Origin: Cognatundibacterium aquatile
GTDB taxonomy: Bacteria; Pseudomonadota; Gammaproteobacteria; Burkholderiales; Burkholderiaceae_D
Length of the DNA stretch: 64,000 nucleotides
NCBI RefSeq assembly: GCF_014699135.1
Contig: NZ_JACOFT010000001.1
Location: forward strand, 682,001-746,000
Direction: 5' to 3'
Shown: in pieces, positions 56,999 through 64,000 of the stretch
How positions within the stretch are numbered: position 1 is the stretch's first letter
Layout of the letters: every line of letters starts with the position of its first letter
Notes under the pieces: model-generated
What the model was told of the DNA's origin: nothing
Database searches by the model: none
The model's input: the letters and a program-made list of their open reading frames with translations, nothing else
Program-made: the position numbers and the translations under genes

Positions 56999-57011
56999 AT
57001 TATTTCAGATT

Positions 57012-57040
57012 AAAAAAAGCGCGGATTCCGCGCTTTTTTT
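57012..57040 (+). terminator. Terminator after aspS
   Basis: A perfect stem AAAAAAAGCGCGG (57012-57024) with CCGCGCTTTTTTT (57028-57040) and a 3-base loop, 14 bp after the stop codon. Confidence 0.95.
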
Positions 57041-57067
57041 TCGCCATCTTTTTTGAAAAATTGAACT

Positions 57068-57595
57068 ATGCTGAATTTGACCACGCAGATTCGCCTTGCC
57101 ACTCCGGCAGATGCACCGCGTCTGGCCGTGCTGGCAGTGCAGGTCTGGACGCATACCTATGCGAAGCAGGGAATTAACGACGAGATTGCCAGCTATGTCC
57201 TGAAGAATCTGACGCCTGCTTATTTTCTGCAATGTATGCAACAGGCATCGCAGCAACTGCTGGTGGTTGAACATCAGCAACATTTGCTCGCACTGGCATT
57301 GGTGGATACCGATAGTGCATGTCCGACGTGTGACGATAGCCATGTCGAATTGAAGACTTTATATGTGCAGGCACATTTTGCTGGCAATGGTCTTGGTACA
57401 GCATTGTTGCAACGTGCCGGACAACTGGCTGCAGCACAAGGCAGCCGCTTGTGGTTGAGTGTCAATGCGGAAAATAGCAAAGCGATGCAGTTTTATCAGA
57501 AACATCAATACCAGCAATGTGGCGAGATCTTTTTTGACTTAGGAGAGACCCGGCATAAAAACTGGATCATGTTACAAACACCAGACACAGCATAA
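57068..57595 (+). CDS. GNAT-family N-acetyltransferase
   Basis: A 175-residue GNAT protein. The acetyl-CoA binding segment reads LYVQAHFAGNGLGTALLQRAGQLA (motif blocks A and B), preceded by the beta strand HVELKTLYV and followed by NAENSKAMQFYQKHQYQQCG. The N-terminus RLATPADAPRLAVLAVQVW is typical. The substrate is unknown. It is the first of three genes between aspS and nudB. Confidence 0.9.
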   Translation: MLNLTTQIRLATPADAPRLAVLAVQVWTHTYAKQGINDEIASYVLKNLTPAYFLQCMQQASQQLLVVEHQQHLLALALVDTDSACPTCDDSHVELKTLYVQAHFAGNGLGTALLQRAGQLAAAQGSRLWLSVNAENSKAMQFYQKHQYQQCGEIFFDLGETRHKNWIMLQTPDTA

Positions 57596-57739
57596 GAACC
57601 AGTGCAGAGACGCGGAGCGCTATCGTCATCGGCCTGAAACATAAATTGTTACGAATTTTACATATCAGGTTTGGCGTTGCGGAGTGCAATTTCGTGTAAA
57701 TTCGGCGGGTTCATTTTTTGGAAGATTGGGTTCGTAGTG

Positions 57740-58546
57740 ATGAAATATCGTCTGTCTGCATCTCGTTGCGGTGTCTGTGTTGTGCTCGGGCTTACTGCAT
57801 TCGTACTGAGTGCCTGTGGTGAAAAAAAGACCGAGCTGGGACAAGGTTCGTCGGAAATCACCGGTGCTGCGGGTCCAGTCGGTGCAATGGGAGCAAACAA
57901 ATCGCTGGTGAAGTGTGATGCACCTGTCGCCACGCTGGCGCTGGTGGAAAATCCGAATGGCTATACGCTCCAAAGTTCCTACAATTTGCCGACTTCGCCT
58001 GTACCGCTGATTCGTTTGCTGGCGCAGCAAAGCGGATGTTTCCGCGTCGTTGACCGGGCGTCAGGTTTGAAGGCCGTGATACAAGAGCAGGATTTACAGG
58101 CACAGGGCATCATTCGCAAGAATACGACCGTGCAAAAAGGCAAAGGCTATGAAGCGCAATACACCATGACGCCGAGCCTGACATTTTCCGAAAGCAAAGC
58201 TGGCGGCGTGCTCGGTGTCATTATGGGCATGGTTCCTTTCCTGAAAAACTATACCGGATATGCAGAAAAGGTCAGTTTTAAAGAAGCGCAGGTCGCACTA
58301 TTGTTAACTGATAATGAGACAACCGAACAAATCGCGGCGTCAACGGGCGCTGCGAAGACGACTGATCTTGGTATCGGCGGACTCAGTTTTGGTGGTGGCA
58401 TAGGCGGCTTAGGGGCTGGATGGAGCAATACCAACGAAGCCAAAGTGATTGTTGCCGCCTTTCTTGATGCACACAATAAACTGGTGTCGCAGATCAGGCA
58501 GTTGCAGAGTAAAGAATTACCACCTGCTGTGCCGCTGAAGAAATAG
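57740..58546 (+). CDS. CsgG-like lipoprotein
   Basis: About 268 residues from MKYRLSASRCG, the ATG at 57740. A signal peptide ends in the lipobox LSAC (VLSACGEKK). The body has PLIRLLAQQSGCFRVVDR, GYEAQYTMTPSLTF and GWSNTNEAKVIVAAFLDAHNKLV, which fits the CsgG/curli-secretion lipoprotein fold. True CsgG is a pore for amyloid export; these scattered relatives are of unclear function. No csgA or csgE-like gene is near. A Gly-rich loop (GGLSFGGGIGGLGAG) is notable. Confidence 0.75.
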   Translation: MKYRLSASRCGVCVVLGLTAFVLSACGEKKTELGQGSSEITGAAGPVGAMGANKSLVKCDAPVATLALVENPNGYTLQSSYNLPTSPVPLIRLLAQQSGCFRVVDRASGLKAVIQEQDLQAQGIIRKNTTVQKGKGYEAQYTMTPSLTFSESKAGGVLGVIMGMVPFLKNYTGYAEKVSFKEAQVALLLTDNETTEQIAASTGAAKTTDLGIGGLSFGGGIGGLGAGWSNTNEAKVIVAAFLDAHNKLVSQIRQLQSKELPPAVPLKK

Positions 58547-58579
58547 CATTTATTTTTTGCGGGTGATAAAAGTTTGTTC

Positions 58580-58604
58580 AGGGTTCGCATGGCGAACCCT
58601 TTTA
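58580..58604 (+). terminator. Terminator after the CsgG-like gene
   Basis: AGGGTTCGC (58580-58588) pairs with GCGAACCCT (58592-58600), loop ATG, followed by TTTT. Confidence 0.88.
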
Positions 58605-58931
58605 CGTTGTGGGCGCTGTTGCATGTTGATTTTCCTGAATTGAACATATCCGCGGACCTCGTTTGCTGCTGAATTGATCCGCCGGATTCAGCCTTACAGG
58701 CACAGCCTCGATACCCATTGAGCAAACTGAAAAATGTTGCTGCACGAAGCCGGGAACGCATTTTGTCACGCTTAGCGTTGGTGCTACATACCGTCACAAC
58801 GACATCGATACGACAATGTGAATTCTTGTTTCCAGATGCAATTAAGCAATAAAAAACTGCTATAACTATCCTGTAGTTACAAGAAATATTGGTATCTGGT
58901 CAGAACAATAATTAATTTCAGGGAGTGGAAA
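58605..58931. other. Intergenic region before the Cache protein
   Basis: About 330 bp without a gene. A TATAACT at 58861-58867 and GAGTGG near the ATG at 58932 suggest the promoter and ribosome binding site of the Cache gene. Frames on the minus strand have no support. Confidence 0.45.
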
Positions 58932-59411
58932 ATGAGCAGTTTTGTAAAGAAAATCATGCCAGTCGCCATGTTGGCAAGTGTTGCGTTGTCGTCGGTTGCG
59001 TATGCGACGGATCATGGGACTGAAGCGGAAGCACAAGAGATGGTAAAAAAAGCGGTAGCGCTGGTGAAATCAGCCGGCCCGGAAAAAGCCTATAAAGCAT
59101 TCACCGAGCATCCAGACGCAACGTTTAACCATAAAGATCTGTATGTCTTCGTGTACGACTTTGAAGGCAACTGTCTGGCACAGGGTGCGAATGCCAAGAT
59201 GGTTGGTAAAAACCTGTTGTCGATGAAAGACGTCGATGGCAATGCATTTATCAAAGGTATGATCGATACCGTCAAAGCATCGTCAAAAGGTTGGTACGGT
59301 CCGTATAAATTCAATAATCCGGCGACCAAATCGTATGATCTGAAACGTTCGTATTGCGAACGTGGTGCGGGTGATACCATCGTGTGTGTCGGCACTTACG
59401 TTGCCAAATAA
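58932..59411 (+). CDS. Exported Cache-domain protein
   Basis: A 159-residue secreted protein. The signal peptide ends SSVAYA before TDHGTE. The Cache_2-like fold is clear: KAYKAFTEHPDATFNHKDLYVFVYDFEGNCLAQG in two blocks, NLLSMKDVDGNAFIKGM, and GWYGPYKFNNPATKSYDLKRSY, ending in DTIVCVGTYVAK. These small soluble Cache proteins occur alone or beside chemotaxis genes, and are thought to bind small ligands in the periplasm. Stand-alone here; a hairpin terminator follows. Confidence 0.88.
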   Translation: MSSFVKKIMPVAMLASVALSSVAYATDHGTEAEAQEMVKKAVALVKSAGPEKAYKAFTEHPDATFNHKDLYVFVYDFEGNCLAQGANAKMVGKNLLSMKDVDGNAFIKGMIDTVKASSKGWYGPYKFNNPATKSYDLKRSYCERGAGDTIVCVGTYVAK

Positions 59412-59458
59412 TCTGCTTCGGAAAATGCCTGCTGCAAAACGCGGGCACTGATCTGACA

Positions 59459-59509
59459 AAAGTAAAACGCTGTTCCGTGAAAGTTTGTTCCGGAGCAGCG
59501 TTTTACTTT
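59459..59509 (+). terminator. Terminator after the Cache gene
   Basis: An 18-bp stem with one G-U pair (AAAGTAAAACGCTG... with ...CAGCGTTTTACTTT, 59459-59476 and 59492-59509). T-rich on the plus strand and A-rich on the other. Confidence 0.85.
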
Positions 59510-59597
59510 CAGCGAAAGAAAAAAACGGTAGCTAAAGGCGCTAGAATGGAGTGGTTGACGACACATGTATGTATAAGCATAAGCACCCACGAGCATA

Positions 59598-60047
59598 ATG
59601 TCCCCGTATAAAATTCCTGAATCTGTGTTGGTTGTGATTTACACCCCTGCACTCGATGTACTCTTAATTGAACGCGCTGATAAACCCGGTTTCTGGCAAT
59701 CGGTCACTGGCTCTAAAGATACGCCGGACGAAGCGTTGCTTACCACCGCCATACGTGAAGTGGCAGAAGAAACTGGCATCGACGCCACGCAATTTGCGCT
59801 GCGCGACTGGCAATTATCGAATGTGTATGAAATTTATCCGGTCTGGCGTCATCGCTATGCGCCGGGTGTGACACACAATACGGAACACGTATTTGGCTTA
59901 TGTGTCAGCCCGGATGTGACGGTGCGCCTTGCCCCGCGTGAACACGTGCAATATCAATGGTTGCCCTGGCAAGCCGCTGCAGACCGCTGTTTTTCAGCAT
60001 CGAATGCAGAAGCGATATTGCTGCTGCCAGAATTTAATCAGAACTGA
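59598..60047 (+). CDS. nudB: Dihydroneopterin triphosphate diphosphatase
   Basis: A 149-residue Nudix hydrolase. The Nudix box is GSKDTPDEALLTTAIREVAEETGI, shown here in two parts: G-x5-E, then REVAEETGI. The start MSPYKIPESVLVVIYT fits NudB (folQ), which hydrolyses dihydroneopterin triphosphate in folate synthesis. It is followed 4 bp later by the endonuclease-like gene, an order conserved in Burkholderiales. Confidence 0.9.
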   Translation: MSPYKIPESVLVVIYTPALDVLLIERADKPGFWQSVTGSKDTPDEALLTTAIREVAEETGIDATQFALRDWQLSNVYEIYPVWRHRYAPGVTHNTEHVFGLCVSPDVTVRLAPREHVQYQWLPWQAAADRCFSASNAEAILLLPEFNQN

Positions 60048-60051
60048 AATC

Positions 60052-60858
60052 ATGAAGCTACGCATTGCGACCTACAACATCCACAAAGGCGTCAGTGCTT
60101 TTGGCCGGCATGAGCGCATACACAGCATTAAAGACGCGATTGCGGCGCTGGATGCCGATATGGTGTTTTTGCAGGAAGTGCAGGGACAGCATGATATGCA
60201 CGCCAGAAAACATCTCAGTTGGCCGCAAGAAGGGCAGCATGAATTTCTGGCGGGGGCATCGCATCATGTCGCGTACGGAATGAATGCGGTGTACGACCAC
60301 GGGCATCACGGCAATGCCTTGCTCAGCCGCTTTCCGATTACCACTCAGGTGAATCATGATGTCTCGGATCACGCGTATGAACAACGCGGTATTTTGCATG
60401 CCGTGGTCCGCGCAAATCAGGTTGATATTCATTGTTTTGTGATTCATCTGGGCTTATTTGCCGCCAGTCGCCGGCGCCAGATTCAAGCGCTGATTGATAC
60501 CATCCAAAGAGATACGCCAGCCGATGCGCCACTGATCATCGCGGGGGATTTTAATGACTGGAATCAACGCCTCAGTTCTGCTTTATATGAACAGCTAGGC
60601 GTAGTGGAAGCCTTTGATGTGGATGGTCAGCATGGTACTGATAAATTCCAGCGCAAAGGTCTGGCGCATTTATTTTCACAGTCCGCTTCTGCTCATGCAC
60701 GCACATTTCCGGCGGGCTTTCCGTGGCTTTGTCTGGATCGCGTCTATCTGCGTGGCTTTCACATTGCCGCAGCGAATGTGATGACCGGCGACCCGTGGCG
60801 CAAATTGTCAGATCATGTTCCCATCATGGCGCATCTTGAATTGCGCCAGCTTCGCTGA
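60052..60858 (+). CDS. Endonuclease/exonuclease/phosphatase family protein
   Basis: About 268 residues from MKLRIATYNIHKGVSAFG; a longer frame upstream overlaps nudB and is rejected. The EEP fold motifs are ATYNIHKG, the Glu in FLQEVQGQ, a metal site IIAGDFNDWNQR, and the final SDHVPIMAHLELR. The substrate may be lipid, nucleic acid or phosphoester. It is co-located with clsB (10 bp downstream), which suggests a phospholipid or membrane role. Confidence 0.9.
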   Translation: MKLRIATYNIHKGVSAFGRHERIHSIKDAIAALDADMVFLQEVQGQHDMHARKHLSWPQEGQHEFLAGASHHVAYGMNAVYDHGHHGNALLSRFPITTQVNHDVSDHAYEQRGILHAVVRANQVDIHCFVIHLGLFAASRRRQIQALIDTIQRDTPADAPLIIAGDFNDWNQRLSSALYEQLGVVEAFDVDGQHGTDKFQRKGLAHLFSQSASAHARTFPAGFPWLCLDRVYLRGFHIAAANVMTGDPWRKLSDHVPIMAHLELRQLR

Positions 60859-60868
60859 TGTTTGAGGC

Positions 60869-62041
60869 ATGAAAAAGCTTCATTACATCGACGGTAATGA
60901 TGTCCGGCTATTGCATTCTGGCGGCGAATATTTTTCTGTCTTGCTGGCGGCGATAGCGCAGGCGCAACAAGAAATCTGTCTGGAAACCTATATTTTTGCG
61001 AGCGACGTAACGGCAACTCAGGTGCGTGATGCGCTGATCGCGGCCGCGCAACGCGGCGTCGTGGTGCGGGTGGTGATCGACTGGCTGGGCAGCGGGCGCG
61101 ATCAGGCTTTGCAATTAACTGCTTTGCTGGTGGCTGCCGGTGTTGAGTGTCGCTGCTTTAATCCGTGGTTCCGGCGCGGATGGGCGCGCACCCACAGAAA
61201 GATTTGCGTGATCGACCGGCAACGCGCGTTTCTGGGCGGCTTTAATATTATCAGCGACGACATTTCCGATGACGGTTGGGCGGATACCTTAGCGTTTCCA
61301 CGCTGGGATTTTGCGGTCGCGATCAGCGGCCCGCTGGTCACGCATATTCATCTGGAAGCTGATGCCCAATGGCGGCGCACAGGCCGGCTCGATTTGTTGT
61401 CCCGGATAGGTCTGATGCGTGATTTGCGCACCGACGCAAAAGTCTCGCGCAGCCAGCTTCGGCACCTCAGCCGGGCGGCGCTGATTGTCCGGGATAATTT
61501 GCGTAACCGCGCCACCATACAAAAAGCTTATTTACATGCGCTGGGCAACGCACGCCAGAGCGCGGTGCTGGTGACACCTTATTTTGCGCCCGGCAGAAAA
61601 TTCCGGAGTGCTCTGATTTCTGCGGCGTCACGTGGCGTGAATGTAACGCTGCTGATCGGCGTGAATCAATTTGTTTTGCAAGACGCCGTCGCGCATTCTT
61701 ACTATCCAAAGTTACTCAGCAAAGGCGTGCGCATCGTTGAATACAGGAAAACACAATTGCATGCGAAAGTGGCTGTGATCGACAATGATTGGGCGACAGT
61801 TGGTTCCAGTAACTTTGATGGGCTGAGCTTGTTTGTTAATCATGAGGCCAATATCGTGATTCGTGACAAACATTTTAACCAGCGTCTGACGACCGAGTTG
61901 CAACAAGGTATTGACGATGGCGTTGAGGTATTACTGGAAGACTATGTCAGCCGCGCATGGTACCGGCGTGCCTGGTATGGCACCGTGTATCTGCTGTATC
62001 GCGGTCTGATGCGCATTGTCACGCTGGGTGGCTACGGATGA
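60869..62041 (+). CDS. clsB: Cardiolipin synthase ClsB
   Basis: A 390-residue phospholipase-D superfamily enzyme without membrane helices at the N-terminus, which separates ClsB from ClsA. HKD motifs are HRKICVIDRQRAFLGG (His109, Lys111, Asp116) and LHAKVAVIDNDWATVGSSN near 297. It joins two phosphatidylglycerols or uses PE to make cardiolipin. It overlaps the next gene by 4 bp. Confidence 0.93.
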   Translation: MKKLHYIDGNDVRLLHSGGEYFSVLLAAIAQAQQEICLETYIFASDVTATQVRDALIAAAQRGVVVRVVIDWLGSGRDQALQLTALLVAAGVECRCFNPWFRRGWARTHRKICVIDRQRAFLGGFNIISDDISDDGWADTLAFPRWDFAVAISGPLVTHIHLEADAQWRRTGRLDLLSRIGLMRDLRTDAKVSRSQLRHLSRAALIVRDNLRNRATIQKAYLHALGNARQSAVLVTPYFAPGRKFRSALISAASRGVNVTLLIGVNQFVLQDAVAHSYYPKLLSKGVRIVEYRKTQLHAKVAVIDNDWATVGSSNFDGLSLFVNHEANIVIRDKHFNQRLTTELQQGIDDGVEVLLEDYVSRAWYRRAWYGTVYLLYRGLMRIVTLGGYG

Positions 62042-62838
62042 GGCTGCACGGCGTTGATTTCACTTCTGCACCGTCGAAACGCAAGGCGATCACCGTCGCC
62101 AGCGGCGTGCTGCGATCCGGCGTTTTATGTCTCGACAGTTTGCAATCGCTGACGAGTTTTGCGGCGTTCGATACATGGTTAAAACATGATGGGCCGTGGC
62201 TGGCTGGGTTTGATCTGCCATTTTCTTTACCACGGGAATTGCTGGCGCATCTGCACTGGCCGCAGGAGTGGCAAGCCCTGATGCGTCATTTGACTACTGT
62301 CACGCGCGCAGAGATGCGATTGCAATTTAAGGCTTTTTGCGATGCCCGCCCCGTGGGAGGCAAGTTCGCGCACCGGGCGACGGATATTCCGGCAGGCTCT
62401 TCCCCATCAATGAAATGGGTCAATCCGCCGGTCGCGTATATGTTGCATGCGGGTGCGCCGCGCTTGCTGGCTGCCGAGGTCAGCATTCCCGGCATGATTG
62501 CCGGTGATCCGCAACGCATTGCGCTGGAAGCTTATCCTGGCATGGTGGCGCGCAGTATTACCAGCGCTTCGTACAAGAGCGATGATAAAACCAAGCAGAC
62601 ACCGGAACGCCGCCTTGCGCGCGAGCGCATCGTTTCTGCGCTGGAGCAGGGCGCGACCCCGTGGCAGATTCGACTCGACGCCGGACAATTCCGCGATGCG
62701 CTGATCGACGATGGCAGCGCCGATTTGCTCGATGCCGTGTTATGTCTGATGCTCGCCGCATGGGCGTGGCAACGGCGGGAGCAGAATTATGGTTTGCCGG
62801 AGTTTGATGCACTCGAAGGCTGGATCGTCGGTGCCTGA
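62038..62838 (+). CDS. DUF429 protein
   Basis: About 266 residues from MRLHGVDFTSAPSKRKAI, the ATG overlapping the clsB stop; the longer frame in the same reading phase is rejected because it lies inside clsB. The fold motifs are VDFTSAPSKRK, GFDLPFSLP, IALEAYPGMVAR and DLLDAVLCLMLAAW, matching DUF429 (an RNase H-like predicted nuclease or hydrolase). No function is established. Confidence 0.9.
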   Translation: MRLHGVDFTSAPSKRKAITVASGVLRSGVLCLDSLQSLTSFAAFDTWLKHDGPWLAGFDLPFSLPRELLAHLHWPQEWQALMRHLTTVTRAEMRLQFKAFCDARPVGGKFAHRATDIPAGSSPSMKWVNPPVAYMLHAGAPRLLAAEVSIPGMIAGDPQRIALEAYPGMVARSITSASYKSDDKTKQTPERRLARERIVSALEQGATPWQIRLDAGQFRDALIDDGSADLLDAVLCLMLAAWAWQRREQNYGLPEFDALEGWIVGA

Positions 62839-62952
62839 ATCTGGTCTGGCTGAGGTCTGATTTGCGGCTGATTTGAGCGCAACGTCTGCCGACCTTGTAT
62901 GACTATCCGGCGTCAGCATCGCAAAGTTGGTAATTCAGCGGTTTTTGATGCT

Positions 62953-63036
62953 AAATATACTCCCCCCCAGTATGTTTTAAAGCCCTTTATTCTCAAGGAG
63001 ATGAAGGCGTTTTTAATAAAAACAGGGGGGAGTATC
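62953..63036 (-). repeat. 84-bp structured dispersed repeat, copy 2
   Basis: The minus-strand copy begins right behind the TetR stop codon with GATACTCCCCCCTG (63036 to 63023) and ends GGGGGGGAGTATATTT (down to 62953). It is the same length as the copy at 8357-8440, with no gaps between them. The central hairpin is less perfect here (a two-base internal loop). It lies between convergent genes, as does copy 1. Confidence 0.85.
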
Positions 63037-63037
63037 C

Positions 63038-63691
63038 TTAATTTTCCTCTGCGACACCCGTGTCGGTGGTGGCGCGTATGCCGCTGCTGATGAATTTCAG
63101 CAAATAGGGCGCGGCGTTCAGATTCAGCTTGTCAGCGTAGGGCGTACCAGCCAGACGCGGCAGACTGGTATCGACGACATGGTGTAGCAGCGCCCCCAGC
63201 GTAAATTGATAGCTCCAGCAAATGCTGTCGGCGCTGGCATCGGGCAGCGCGTCTCGCAGGGCGGCGATGAATTCTTTTGCCATCGGTTCGTAAAAATCCT
63301 GATAAATCCGTTCGCTGGCTTCGTGTTGGTCGATGGCGCCGCGCATGACCATGCGGCAGAAATACTTGCCTTCCGGGTGTTGATTCAGTTGCAGGGTAGG
63401 CAAAATGAAGGCGGCAATGACGGCATCGAGCATGCTGTCGTTCCTTGCCTGCTGGCGCGCATGACGTAATTTGTCGAGGCGCTCGGCCAGATAACTGCTG
63501 TGATATTCAAAGATCGCGTGGTACAACTCATTTTTGGCACCGAAGTAATATCCGACCAGCGCGACGGGAACTGCGGCTTCATGCGCAATGTCGCGAATCG
63601 ATACGCCCTCGTAGCTTTGCGCTGCAAAGCATTTTTCGGCAGCGATCAGAATGGCACGCTTTTTTCCGTTCAAATCATCAACTGAGCTCAT
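63038..63691 (-). CDS. TetR family transcriptional regulator
   Basis: About 217 residues from MSSVDDLNGKKRAILIAAE; the ATG at 63689-63691 is preferred, since the longer frame adds 55 residues without a family match. The helix-turn-helix is GVSIRDIAHEAAVPVALVGYYFGAKNELYHAI, in two parts, with YYFGAKNELY as the usual end. The ligand-binding half has a His-rich tract (LGALLHHVVDTSLPRL). A 23-bp imperfect palindrome lies upstream at 63739-63761. The regulator may control the divergent gene that begins near the right edge. Its stop codon touches repeat copy 2. Confidence 0.9.
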   Translation of the reverse strand: MSSVDDLNGKKRAILIAAEKCFAAQSYEGVSIRDIAHEAAVPVALVGYYFGAKNELYHAIFEYHSSYLAERLDKLRHARQQARNDSMLDAVIAAFILPTLQLNQHPEGKYFCRMVMRGAIDQHEASERIYQDFYEPMAKEFIAALRDALPDASADSICWSYQFTLGALLHHVVDTSLPRLAGTPYADKLNLNAAPYLLKFISSGIRATTDTGVAEEN

Positions 63692-63738
63692 CACAGATCC
63701 CAAGGTGCAAACGTCTATGCCAACAGTAAGGTGTCGTG

Positions 63739-63761
63739 AATTGTACGGTCGTGCGAATTCT
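63739..63761. promoter_or_regulatory. Candidate TetR operator
   Basis: GAATT (63739-63743) and AATTC (63757-63761) frame an imperfect 23-bp palindrome about 50 bp before the TetR start and 200 bp from the right-edge start. Position and symmetry fit a self-regulated TetR operator, but it is not verified. Confidence 0.4.
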
Positions 63762-63958
63762 TGTCTATGCGCGCCGCAACATAAGCAACGGAATCCGCCG
63801 CTGTTCCTGCGCTGGCAATATAAATGCCTTGTATTTGCCGTCGGGCTGCAATACATTGCTTCAAAATAGAATGAACGTACGGATTTGGCAGCGGCGCCTT
63901 TTCAGTCGCCAGTCACACCTGGCACAGGTCTGCCGGCCGTCAGAACAAAATGATAGAC

Positions 63959-64000
63959 ATGAGCGACAAGAACGAGAAGAACGACAAGAACGGCACTATC
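63959..64000 (+). CDS. Start of an unidentified gene running off the window
   Basis: A plus-strand frame starts at ATG 63959 (or 63950 in the same phase) and is open to the window end: MSDKNEKNDKNGTI. It is divergent from the TetR gene, as is usual for a regulated target. Only 14 codons are visible, with an AAGAACGA-like small repeat, so nothing more can be said. Confidence 0.35.
   Translation, partial: MSDKNEKNDKNGTI

Noticed and set aside
1-64000. tRNA, rRNA, CRISPR arrays, transposases or integrases
   Set aside because: I looked for clover-leaf ends, conserved rRNA blocks, regularly spaced repeats and mobile-element proteins, and saw none that I can support. A tool search could still find small RNAs.

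Overview
The window reads as ordinary chromosome of a betaproteobacterium, most likely order Burkholderiales, family Oxalobacteraceae. The reasons are the rapZ-hprK-ptsN block, the ubiE-Tim44-ubiJ-ubiB block, the FAD/Fe-S giant oxidoreductase beside HIT and DUF971 genes, the fmdB-DUF502-aspS order, and the nudB-endonuclease-clsB order. GC is near one half by eye. No rRNA, tRNA, CRISPR array, transposase or integrase was seen. This placement is from gene content and order only.

Layout. 1-8.4 kb: a partial TPR lipoprotein gene, then mutM, a dynamin-like GTPase, mutY, an exported serine hydrolase and a two-gene ABC exporter. 8.4-16.7 kb (minus strand): ilvA-queF-pagP, a PAS-GAF-PAS-GGDEF-EAL protein, and ptsN-hprK-rapZ. 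16.7-30.9 kb (plus strand): yqaA, a Tat-exported HAD phosphatase, a 1324-residue FAD/Fe-S oxidoreductase, HIT, DUF971, a TonB-like lipoprotein, ubiE, Tim44-like, ubiJ, ubiB, a TPMT-like methyltransferase and pssA. 31-38.4 kb is a looser accessory stretch: two orphan solute-binding proteins, a GNAT/CelD-like protein, the 46-residue DUF3149 gene, a CxxCH protein, an SSB-like OB-fold protein and a DUF885 hydrolase.

38.4-44.6 kb is the most interesting part. A TIR-Nudix fusion is followed 25 bp later by a 736-residue protein with four membrane segments, two PGDYG-like modules and a possible SLOG-like nucleotide-binding region. Next come a stand-alone phage-tail collar gene, a long bidirectional hairpin, DUF2322, and an AT-rich dGTPase-like gene next to sbcCD. 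TIR, Nudix and dGTPase activities all act on nucleotides or NAD, so this looks like a candidate nucleotide-signalling or anti-phage locus. That function is inference.

44.6-64 kb: sbcC-sbcD, a membrane-anchored unknown, an exported RNase T2, an SSS symporter, fmdB, DUF502, aspS, a patch of three genes (GNAT, CsgG-like lipoprotein, Cache protein), then nudB, an endonuclease/exonuclease/phosphatase protein, clsB, DUF429 and a TetR regulator.

Two 84-bp copies of the same structured repeat lie at 8357-8440 (plus) and 62953-63036 (minus). They have terminal inverted repeats, align without gaps at about 77% identity, and each begins just after a stop codon between convergent genes. This is probably a dispersed genomic repeat that also acts as a terminator. 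Several genes need start corrections. TTG starts are proposed for the partial lipoprotein, the serine hydrolase, the TIR-Nudix gene and sbcD.
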